From CAZVWW01 sp964631265 (GTDB lineage: Bacteria; Thermotogota; Thermotogae; MWEM01): a stretch of DNA of 8,921 nucleotides. The position numbers and the translations under genes were made by a program. The notes under the pieces were generated by a model that worked only from the letters and a program-made list of their open reading frames with translations, did no database searches and was not told where the DNA came from. This document shows positions 1 through 5,637 of this stretch, one piece after another; position 1 is the stretch's first letter; each line of letters opens with the position of its first letter. The DNA lies in the NCBI GenBank assembly GCA_964631265.1, contig CAZVWW010000098.1, positions 1 to 8,921 on the forward strand. Reading direction: 5' to 3'.

Positions 1-1337
1 TTGGCAACGATCAGTGCACCGATTCTCTCCTCGGGGATGTCGAGTTTCTCTGCAGCCTGTTCAACCATCTTCTTCGCTCTGAGGAGTGTAACGCCGCCCC
101 CGGGAACGATGCCTTCTTCAACGGCTGCTCTTGTGGCGCTGAGTGCGTCTTCTATTCTGTGTTTCTTCTCTTTGAGTTCTGTCTCTGTCGCGGCGCCGAC
201 CTTGATAACGGCAACTCCGCCTGATAGTTTTGCCATTCTCTCCTGAAGGGTCTCTTTCTCGTAGTCGGAAGTGGTGTTCTCGATCTGCTTCTTGATCTGT
301 CCAACTCTGTCTTCGATTTCCTCAGGTTTGCCCTGGCCGTCAACGATGATGGTGTCGTCCTTCTTGATTCTGACAACGTTGGCCTGGCCGAGATCTTCGA
401 GTGTGGCGTTCTCCAGCGTGAGGCCGACTTCTTCGCTGATAACGGTTCCGCCTGTGAGGATGGCGATATCCTGGAGCATGGCCTTTCTTCTGTCGCCAAA
501 GCCGGGTGCCTTAACAGCACAGGAATCCAGTGTGCCTTTCAGTTTGTTCAGGACCATTGTGGTGAGGCCTTCGCCTTCAACATCTTCTGCGATCAGGAGC
601 ATCGGCTTGCCGGCCTGTGCAACCTTTTCAAGCAGCGGTACAATCGGCTTGATGGCTGAGATCTTCTTGTCCGTAATCAATATGTACGGATCCTTGAGGA
701 CAACTTCCATCTTCTCCGTGTCTGTGACGAAGTAAGGGGAGATGTAGCCTCTGTCGAACTGCATACCTTCGGCGAAGTCCACGAATGTCTCCATGGTCTT
801 TGAATCCTCAACCGTGATAACGCCGTCTTCTCCGACTTTGTCCATGGCTTCTGCGATGTAGCCGCCGACTTCCTCGTCGTTGTTGGCACTGATGGTGGCA
901 ACGTGGGCGATATCGTCTTTTGTCTCGAGCTTCTTGCTGCCGTTTCTGATACTTTCAACTGCTGCTTCAACGGCCTTGGAGATACCCTTTCTCATGATCA
1001 TCGGGTTCGTTCCTGCGGCCACGTTCTTCAGGCCTTCTTTTGCGATGGACTGGGCCAGTACTGTTGCTGTTGTTGTTCCGTCTCCTGCGATGTCATTTGT
1101 CTTGGAAGCCACTTCGTTAAGAAGCTGGGCACCAAGGTTCTCAAATTTATCTTCGAGTTCAATCTCTTTCGCAATTGAAACACCGTCGTTTGTGACGGTG
1201 GGACTACCCCAACTCTTTTCGAGGATAACGTTTCTTCCTCTCGGGCCAAGTGTGACTTTAACAGCGTCGGCCAGTTTGTTCATGCCTTTTTCCAGAACTC
1301 TTCTTGCATCTTCATCAAATTTCATTTGTTTAGCCAT
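1..1337 (-). CDS. groEL: Chaperonin GroEL (60 kDa), C-terminus cut by window edge
   Basis: GroEL forms the double-ring ATP-driven folding chamber in the cytoplasm and works with the GroES cap. The ATG at 1337-1335 is preceded by a strong GAGGAGG site. The frame stays open to the window edge, giving 445 codons of a protein usually about 540 residues long, so the missing end reflects the window and not a mutation. It reads MAKQMKFDEDARR at the N-terminus, then the nucleotide-binding TNDGVSIAKEIELED (Asp51) and AGDGTTTATVLAQ (Asp86). The apical domain contains LLIAEDVEGEGLTTMV and KAPGFGDRRKAML. The second equatorial part has RIEDALSATRAAVEEG with Asp397, matching the ATPase Asp398 of E. coli, and then IVPGGG. 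Every catalytic aspartate expected in the visible part is present. It lies 34 bp downstream of groES and should share its CIRCE-regulated promoter. Identity is essentially certain. Confidence 0.97.
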   Translation of the reverse strand, partial: MAKQMKFDEDARRVLEKGMNKLADAVKVTLGPRGRNVILEKSWGSPTVTNDGVSIAKEIELEDKFENLGAQLLNEVASKTNDIAGDGTTTATVLAQSIAKEGLKNVAAGTNPMIMRKGISKAVEAAVESIRNGSKKLETKDDIAHVATISANNDEEVGGYIAEAMDKVGEDGVITVEDSKTMETFVDFAEGMQFDRGYISPYFVTDTEKMEVVLKDPYILITDKKISAIKPIVPLLEKVAQAGKPMLLIAEDVEGEGLTTMVLNKLKGTLDSCAVKAPGFGDRRKAMLQDIAILTGGTVISEEVGLTLENATLEDLGQANVVRIKKDDTIIVDGQGKPEEIEDRVGQIKKQIENTTSDYEKETLQERMAKLSGGVAVIKVGAATETELKEKKHRIEDALSATRAAVEEGIVPGGGVTLLRAKKMVEQAAEKLDIPEERIGALIVA

Positions 1338-1371
1338 TATAATTCCCTCCTCTGATTCGTTTTATCGATTC

Positions 1372-1635
1372 TTATTCAATAAGTCCGAGTACGTCGCCTG
1401 AGTCGATCAGTATGTAGTCTTCTCCATCGAGTTTGATCTCTGTTCCCGCGTATTTGGAAAAGATGACTCTGTCGCCTACATTGAGCTCAACATCTTCGAG
1501 CTTGCCAACTGCTACAATTTCCGCCTTCTGTGGTTTCTCCTTGCTTGTATCAGGAAGTACAAGACCCCCTTCTGTTCGCTTCTCTTCAGTGATAGGCTTG
1601 ATTAATACTCTGTCGCCTAACGGTTTAATTCTCAT
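1372..1635 (-). CDS. groES: Co-chaperonin GroES (10 kDa)
   Basis: GroES forms the heptameric lid of the GroEL chamber. The 87-residue protein has the usual length (about 95) and layout. It starts MRIKPLGDRVLIKP, has the mobile-loop region TEEKRTEGGLVLPDTSKEKPQ (about residues 17-37), the KAEIVAVG strand, NVGDRVIFSKYAGTEIKL, and ends with YILIDSGDVLGLIE. I chose the ATG at 1635-1633 because GGGAGGTG lies about 5 bases upstream. An in-frame GTG at 1662 would add nine residues, but it lies inside the CIRCE operator and has no ribosome site. It is the first gene of the groES-groEL operon, with groEL starting 34 bp later. Confidence 0.97.
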   Translation of the reverse strand: MRIKPLGDRVLIKPITEEKRTEGGLVLPDTSKEKPQKAEIVAVGKLEDVELNVGDRVIFSKYAGTEIKLDGEDYILIDSGDVLGLIE

Positions 1636-1655
1636 CGTGACACCTCCCTTGATAT

Positions 1656-1682
1656 TTAGCACTCTAATGTCTTAAGTGCTAA
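1656..1682 (-). promoter_or_regulatory. CIRCE operator (HrcA binding site) of groESL
   Basis: The plus strand reads TTAGCACTC, nine bases, then AAGTGCTAA. The CIRCE consensus is TTAGCACTC-N9-GAGTGCTAA, so only one base of one arm differs. It lies 21-47 bases upstream of the groES ATG and overlaps the expected transcription start. In the known system the repressor HrcA binds here and is released on heat shock, when GroEL is titrated by unfolded protein. The hrcA gene itself is not in this window. Confidence 0.95.
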
Positions 1683-1686
1683 TTGT

Positions 1687-1715
1687 ATGATACTAAAAAT
1701 CTATTGCTATTCCAA
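1687..1715 (-). promoter_or_regulatory. Sigma-A type promoter of groESL
   Basis: On the minus strand TTGGAA (1715-1710) and TATCAT (1692-1687) are separated by exactly 17 bases, matching the -35 consensus at 4 of 6 positions and the -10 at 5 of 6. The start point would fall at about 1680, inside the CIRCE element, which is the usual geometry for HrcA repression. This is inferred from sequence only. Confidence 0.7.
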
Positions 1716-1812
1716 ATCGATTCATATGCCTTAAGACATAATAATAGTTGAATATAAACGATTATGGTAAAAATACTACTATTTTCTGCGTATAAGAACG
1801 AAAAACGCCTCA

Positions 1813-2448
1813 TTATTCGGCTTTCTGAATTTCTTTTAGATCGTCTTGATGGTCTATATCGAAAATGCAACCCTTTTGTTCCGTTTGAATCGTGAAAAGC
1901 GCCTCACGATGAGCCCTGATAATCCCCATGGCTCCTTTATCTCCGGTTAGTGTCAGCAATTCCTTGAAGAAGCGCCTTGGAATGAAAACCGGGAAACCGG
2001 GCGTATCGTGATAAATCGGCCGGATAAAATGCCCGGGCCGTTCTTTCGATGCGTCAATGACCTGCCGGATTAACGTCCCGGGCACAAAGGGCATATCGCC
2101 GAGAAAGAGCAGGATGCCGTCTATATCAGCGGAGATGCACTTTTCAACTGCCTTTTTGATGGAGGTGGAGATCCCTTTCTGATAATCCCGATTGATGAGG
2201 ACCTTCCAGCCTTTGAGGATATCTTTGTGGATCTCAAAGGGGTTTTGGGAGTCCGTTTCATCTTCAAGGGAGTCGTCGTTAAGAACGACGACTCTCATCA
2301 TTTGAGTTGCATCGGAAACACTCATCTTATTAATCTTATCTAATATATTCTCCAGTATACTTTGATTATTCTCCAGTTTATAGGCTGTCTTCTTTGAACC
2401 AAAACGCCGGGAGGCTCCTGCGGCAAGGACAACGTTCGCCATTCTCAT
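1813..2448 (-). CDS. MobA/MocA-like nucleotidyltransferase
   Basis: This 211-residue protein belongs to the MobA-like NTP transferase family, which includes MobA, MocA and related proteins that transfer CMP or GMP to molybdopterin or similar acceptors. Visible motifs are the nucleotide-binding loop LAAGASRRFGSKK (8-20), NRDYQKGISTSIKKA (86-100), the metal-binding GDMPF (117-121), PGFPVFIPRRF (150-160), GDKGA (169-173) and a C-terminal DIDHQDDL (197-204). The GISTSI stretch and the DID..DDL ending look more like MocA/YgfJ-type cytidylyltransferases than MobA, but the exact substrate cannot be read from the sequence. I chose the ATG at 2448 because AAAGGAGTG lies 5 bases upstream; an upstream in-frame ATG at 2493 lies in the terminator hairpin. 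No molybdenum enzyme or cofactor gene is adjacent. It follows the osmC-like gene, with a terminator hairpin between them. Confidence 0.88.
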   Translation of the reverse strand: MRMANVVLAAGASRRFGSKKTAYKLENNQSILENILDKINKMSVSDATQMMRVVVLNDDSLEDETDSQNPFEIHKDILKGWKVLINRDYQKGISTSIKKAVEKCISADIDGILLFLGDMPFVPGTLIRQVIDASKERPGHFIRPIYHDTPGFPVFIPRRFFKELLTLTGDKGAMGIIRAHREALFTIQTEQKGCIFDIDHQDDLKEIQKAE

Positions 2449-2477
2449 CGTATCACTCCTTTCTTCTCGTTTCCTTG

Positions 2478-2507
2478 AAAAAAGCCCCCTCATGCAAGGG
2501 GGCTTTT
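2478..2507 (-). terminator. Intrinsic terminator after the osmC-like gene
   Basis: On the minus strand AAAAGCCCCC (2507-2498), an eight-base loop, then GGGGGCTTTT form a perfect 10-bp stem, and the T-run continues to six Ts (2483-2478). It begins 25 bases after the osmC-like stop codon and ends 29 bases before the MobA-like start. The plus-strand reading also forms the stem but ends in only four Ts, so the minus direction is favoured. Confidence 0.88.
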
Positions 2508-2532
2508 GGAAAGCTGGATTCTCTATTAAAAC

Positions 2533-2967
2533 CTATTGCAGGTTAAATTTGACCGGTGTCTCGTTGGCCAGATTATCGCTGACGGGGCATCGGCTTTCGA
2601 CCTTCTGTAACCATTTCTTCAGGGTCTCTGCATCCGCATCGGTATCCATCTTGACATTGACTCTGATTTCCTTGTAACCGGGGCGAACCTTGTCAGTTTT
2701 TCCCATAAAGGCCGCCGGATCCAGATCGCCCTCTATTTCAAAGGAGAGGTCTCTTATCTCGAAGCCCATCTCTTTGGCTATCATGTTACCGGCCACGTTT
2801 AAGCATCCTGCAAGCGCGGCGGTTACGAATTCAACCGGGTTGGCGCCCTCGTTTGTTCCACCGAGATTTGCCGGTTCGTCGATGATCAGTTCGAAATTTC
2901 TTGCCTTGACCTTTGTCTTTGTCGGGTTCTCACTCTGTGCTGTCACTTTAAATGTTGCATTTGGCAT
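2533..2967 (-). CDS. OsmC/Ohr-family protein
   Basis: OsmC-family proteins are small cytoplasmic thiol peroxidases that reduce organic hydroperoxides with a pair of cysteines, although many members have no proven substrate. This 144-residue protein has the typical length. The first conserved cysteine is Cys55 in AALAGCLNVAG, following the GANPVEFV segment that carries the usual acidic residue (Glu46). The second is Cys127 in SRCPVSDNL. The spacing and order match the family, so peroxidase chemistry is plausible. It resembles the broad OsmC/YhfA-like group more than strict Ohr, but I cannot settle the subgroup. The ATG at 2967 has AAGGAGTTG upstream. It appears to be a single transcription unit ending at the hairpin at 2478-2507. 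Confidence 0.93.
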   Translation of the reverse strand: MPNATFKVTAQSENPTKTKVKARNFELIIDEPANLGGTNEGANPVEFVTAALAGCLNVAGNMIAKEMGFEIRDLSFEIEGDLDPAAFMGKTDKVRPGYKEIRVNVKMDTDADAETLKKWLQKVESRCPVSDNLANETPVKFNLQ

Positions 2968-3027
2968 TTTTAATCAACTCCTTTTAGTTTTTTGCCTGTT
3001 TGGTGATATGACGGAGGATAAAGGTTT

Positions 3028-3082
3028 GTTATTCGTTTAGTGGTTTTTTTCAACTCAGATAGTATATAAACCTCTTATCTGG
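3028..3082. repeat. 55-bp exact duplicate, left copy, abutting the N gap
   Basis: The sequence from GTTATTCGTTTAG to CTCTTATCTGG is identical to 3183-3237. This copy ends at the last base before the Ns, and the other begins at the first base after them. That geometry points to overlapping contig ends and not to a biological repeat. Confidence 0.95.
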
Positions 3083-3182
3083 NNNNNNNNNNNNNNNNNN
3101 NNNNNNNNNNNNNNNNNNNNNNNNNNNNNNNNNNNNNNNNNNNNNNNNNNNNNNNNNNNNNNNNNNNNNNNNNNNNNNNNNN
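3083..3182. other. Assembly gap of exactly 100 Ns
   Basis: One hundred consecutive Ns, a conventional placeholder length for a gap of unknown size. The matching 55-mers on both sides suggest that no DNA is missing here. Confidence 0.98.
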
Positions 3183-3237
3183 GTTATTCGTTTAGTGGTT
3201 TTTTTCAACTCAGATAGTATATAAACCTCTTATCTGG
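3183..3237. repeat. 55-bp exact duplicate, right copy, abutting the N gap
   Basis: Identical over all 55 bases to 3028-3082 and starting at the first base after the Ns. It continues into unique sequence (TTTTTAATGC) leading to the radical SAM gene. Confidence 0.95.
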
Positions 3238-3244
3238 TTTTTAA
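3216..3244 (-). promoter_or_regulatory. Candidate promoter for the osmC-like gene
   Basis: On the minus strand TTAAAA (3244-3239) and TATACT (3221-3216) are 17 bases apart. The -10 matches consensus at 5 of 6 positions and the -35 at 4 of 6. The -10 lies in the duplicated 55-mer and the -35 in unique sequence right of the gap, so it can drive the osmC-like gene at a sensible distance only if the two contigs are really contiguous. Weak, motif-only evidence. Confidence 0.35.
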
Positions 3245-3333
3245 TGCTCCGATTCTGTCGGTTAGATGAAAAGGCCGGCTAAAGAGGTGTTCTCTATCTA
3301 TTATTCTTGGAAAGTACACTTTTAGTGGTAGAA

Positions 3334-3339
3334 TATAAT
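3334..3339 (+). promoter_or_regulatory. Candidate -10 box for the radical SAM gene
   Basis: A perfect TATAAT lies 37 bases upstream of the ATG at 3377. No good -35 sits at 16-18 bases; the nearest, TTGGAA at 3307-3312, is 21 bases away. Hence only the -10 is called. Confidence 0.45.
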
Positions 3340-3376
3340 GACAGGTATGTGATGAAAACACAGGAGGGATTACAAA

Positions 3377-4267
3377 ATGCTGCCGGAAACGGGAAGTTAT
3401 GTTGAACGCTACAACAACGGAAGCCTTGAAAGGCTTGCACAGACCTTTGAGGAGCATATCAGAGCATGCGGGCTCTGTCCGAGAGTCTGCGGGGTTGACA
3501 GAAGACGGGAAAAAGGTGTATGTTTGCAGGGTGAGCGGGCCCGGTTGACAAACGCACTGCTTCACAAGGGGGAAGAGCCCCCGCTGTTGGAGAAGAACGG
3601 GGCGGGAGCGGTCTTTTTTTCGGGCTGTCCCATGAAATGTGTCTATTGCCAGAACTTTGCATTCAGTCAGCAGAACCGGGGATCAGATTACACACACGAA
3701 GAACTCGGGGAAGAATTCCTCAGGCTTCAGCAGCTGGGGGCCTCCAACCTCGATCTTGTCACCCCGACACCGCATCTTCCGGCCATTCTGAAAGCCCTGG
3801 TTTACGCCGTTCCCAAGGGGCTCAAGATCCCGGTGGTCTACAACACCAGCAGCTATGAAAGCGTTGAAACGCTGAAGCAGCTCGACGGGATTGTCGATGT
3901 CTACCTGGCCGATATTCGCTACACAGACACGGACCCGGGCAGGCGCTATTCGGGGGTTGATGATTACTGGTCAAGCGCCAAACGGGCGATAAGAGAGATG
4001 TTCAGGCAGGTGGGCCCGAAACGGTTGATCATCCGGCATCTCGTATTACCGAATGATATTGCCGGAACGGAGGAGGCCCTGGCCTTTGTGGCCGAGGAGC
4101 TCTCCACCAGTGTCAACATCTCGCTCATGTCCCAGTATTTTCCGGTCTACAACGCGAAAGAGCACCGGGCGATCAACCGGCGGATCACAGAAGAAGAATA
4201 TGAGCGGGCCGTTGGATTGCTCGAAAAATACGCACTTTACAACGGATGGACACAACTCTTTGAATAA
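3377..4267 (+). CDS. PflX-type radical SAM protein (COG1313)
   Basis: This 296-residue protein resembles the PflX/COG1313 group, relatives of pyruvate formate-lyase activating enzymes with no established substrate. The radical SAM cluster motif is the CX3CX2C in CPMKCVYCQN (Cys84, Cys88, Cys91), which binds the 4Fe-4S cluster that cleaves S-adenosylmethionine. In front of it is the extra cysteine-rich N-terminus of this group, CGLCPRVCGV...GVC (Cys31, Cys34, Cys38, Cys49), which could bind another metal centre. VVYNTSSYES and DVYLADIRYTD (about 152-187) are family-typical strands, and the C-terminus carries MSQYFPVYNAKEH. The start at 3377 has AGGAGGG eight bases upstream. No glycyl radical enzyme is adjacent, so an activase role is unproven. 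It lies just upstream of asnS, which has its own promoter. Confidence 0.9.
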   Translation: MLPETGSYVERYNNGSLERLAQTFEEHIRACGLCPRVCGVDRRREKGVCLQGERARLTNALLHKGEEPPLLEKNGAGAVFFSGCPMKCVYCQNFAFSQQNRGSDYTHEELGEEFLRLQQLGASNLDLVTPTPHLPAILKALVYAVPKGLKIPVVYNTSSYESVETLKQLDGIVDVYLADIRYTDTDPGRRYSGVDDYWSSAKRAIREMFRQVGPKRLIIRHLVLPNDIAGTEEALAFVAEELSTSVNISLMSQYFPVYNAKEHRAINRRITEEEYERAVGLLEKYALYNGWTQLFE

Positions 4268-4268
4268 A

Positions 4269-4277
4269 TGTTATAAT
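4269..4277 (+). promoter_or_regulatory. Extended -10 promoter upstream of asnS
   Basis: TGTTATAAT is a perfect TG-N-TATAAT extended -10 motif, starting just after the radical SAM stop codon and 35 bases before the asnS ATG. A TGGACA (4247-4252) resembles a -35, with a long 19-base spacer that an extended -10 tolerates. It probably drives asnS and the downstream receiver and Trk genes. Confidence 0.65.
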
Positions 4278-4311
4278 ACTCTCGATTTTTTCTACAAGGA
4301 GGAAGACAATC

Positions 4312-5613
4312 ATGGAATGGGTATATATCAGTGATTTGAAAGACCATATCGGGGAAACGATCACGATCAAGGGCTGGATGTACAACATCCGCTCAAGCAA
4401 GAAGATCCACTTTCTGCAGTTGAGAGACGGAACGGGCAGGATCCAGGGGATCATGGAGAAGAAAAAGGTCGGTGACGAGGTTTTCAACCGGATCAAGCGG
4501 TTAAAGATAGAGAGCAGCGTCGTGATAACGGGACAGGCCCGCAAGGACGACAGGGCGCCTTCCGGTTTTGAGCTGGATGTCGAATCGCTGGAGATTATCA
4601 GCGAACCCGACGAGGATTACCCCATCTCCAAAAAAGAACACGGGATAGAATTCCTCATGGACAACCGGCATCTCTGGTTGCGTTCCTCGAAGCAGTTCCA
4701 TGTGTTGCGGATCCGCAACGAGGTGATCAAGGCCATCCGGGACTTCTACAACAGCCGGGCGTACATCCTGGTCGACACTCCCATCTTCACCGGGGCCATT
4801 GGTGAGGCGGCAGGCAACCTCTTTGAGGTCAAGTATTTTGATTACGGCAACGCCTATCTCGCCCAGACCGGACAGCTTTATCTGGAAGCCGCCTGCATGT
4901 CATTGGGCAAAGTCTACAACCTCGGTCCCACCTTCAGGGCTGAAAAATCCAAGACCAGACGGCATCTGACGGAGTTCTGGATGAACGAGGCGGAAGTGGC
5001 CTATTACGATAACGAGGATAATATGAGGCTTCAGGAGGATTTTGTCTCCTTTGTTGTTCAGCAGGTACTCAGAACCGCCGGAGAGGACCTGGAGGCCATC
5101 GGACGGGACACCTCAAAACTTGAGAAGATAGAGGCGCCCTTTCCGAGGATGAGCTACGACGACGCGATTGAATTCCTCCATCAGAACGGCTATGATGACA
5201 TCCAATGGGGGGACGACCTCGGAGCCGAACATGAGACGGTCATCTCCGATCAGTTTGAAAAACCCGTCATGGTCTATAACTATCCCGCCAAGGCAAAGGC
5301 CTTCTACATGGAACCTCATCCGGACAGACCCGATGTGGTGTTGTGTAACGACATGCTGGCCCCGGAAGGGTACGGCGAGATCATCGGGGCATCACAGAGG
5401 ATTCACGATTACGATGTGCTCGTGGAGAAGATCAAAGAGAACAACCTGCCCATGGAGAGTTATGACTGGTACCTTGATCTCAGAAAATACGGAAGTGTGC
5501 CCCACAGCGGCTATGGTCTCGGGGTTGAGAGAACGGTCAGCTGGATATCCGGCATCAAGCATGTGCGCGAGGCAATACCATTTCCAAGGACGTTGAACAG
5601 ACTCAAGCCGTAA
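4312..5613 (+). CDS. asnS: Asparaginyl-tRNA synthetase
   Basis: A class IIb aminoacyl-tRNA synthetase that charges tRNA-Asn with asparagine in the cytoplasm. The 433-residue length matches the short AsnRS form of archaea and several bacterial phyla; E. coli AsnRS is about 466. The N-terminal OB-fold anticodon-binding domain spans about 1-95 (ITIKGWMYNIRSSKKIHFLQLRDG). The catalytic core follows: motif 2 is FRAEKSKTRRHLTEFWMNE (208-226), where EFWM is typical of AsnRS and not AspRS, and motif 3 is GYGLGVERTVSW (400-411) with the ATP-binding arginine. It ends in IPFPRTLNRLKP. A catalytic-core loop reads GEAAGNLFEV (164-173), where relatives usually show EGG or EGT after the glutamate. An AAGGAGG site precedes the ATG. 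A non-discriminating AspRS is a less likely alternative. The next gene starts 24 bp downstream without a terminator. Confidence 0.93.
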   Translation: MEWVYISDLKDHIGETITIKGWMYNIRSSKKIHFLQLRDGTGRIQGIMEKKKVGDEVFNRIKRLKIESSVVITGQARKDDRAPSGFELDVESLEIISEPDEDYPISKKEHGIEFLMDNRHLWLRSSKQFHVLRIRNEVIKAIRDFYNSRAYILVDTPIFTGAIGEAAGNLFEVKYFDYGNAYLAQTGQLYLEAACMSLGKVYNLGPTFRAEKSKTRRHLTEFWMNEAEVAYYDNEDNMRLQEDFVSFVVQQVLRTAGEDLEAIGRDTSKLEKIEAPFPRMSYDDAIEFLHQNGYDDIQWGDDLGAEHETVISDQFEKPVMVYNYPAKAKAFYMEPHPDRPDVVLCNDMLAPEGYGEIIGASQRIHDYDVLVEKIKENNLPMESYDWYLDLRKYGSVPHSGYGLGVERTVSWISGIKHVREAIPFPRTLNRLKP

Positions 5614-5637
5614 CGGTAAAAAAAGGGAAGTGAGAGA

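Larger units (their letters stand above)
2968..3376. other. Divergent intergenic region containing the assembly gap
   Basis: This 409-base stretch between the leftward osmC-like gene and the rightward radical SAM gene has no convincing coding region. It contains a 55-bp sequence twice, 100 Ns between the copies, and candidate promoters for both flanking genes. If the two copies are one contig overlap, its true length is about 254 bp. Inside the 55-mer CAGATA and TATCTG form a weak 6-bp inverted repeat with a 14-base loop. I see no RNA gene or riboswitch in the readable part. Confidence 0.8.

Noticed and set aside
880..1401. Long plus-strand open frame opposite groEL
   Set aside because: The minus-strand frame encodes unmistakable GroEL and GroES. 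The plus-strand product has no recognisable domain and its start has no ribosome site, so it is an antisense shadow.
1636..1662. Upstream GTG start adding nine residues to GroES
   Set aside because: It lies within the CIRCE operator, lacks a ribosome site, and the downstream ATG has GGGAGGTG at good spacing and matches the usual GroES N-terminus.
1770..1785. AAAATA-CTAC-TATTTT hairpin as terminator for the MobA-like gene
   Set aside because: The stem is only six base pairs and nearly all A-T, with a short T-run. Too weak to call an intrinsic terminator.
3028..3237. Direct repeat resembling a mobile-element or attachment-site duplication
   Set aside because: Both copies are clipped exactly at the gap borders and the gap is a placeholder 100 Ns, which fits a k-mer overlap. 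No integrase, transposase or tRNA lies nearby.
5168..5596. Second plus-strand open frame inside asnS
   Set aside because: It is in an alternative frame of a clearly conserved synthetase, and its protein is a low-complexity Arg/Thr/Ser/Trp-rich shadow product.
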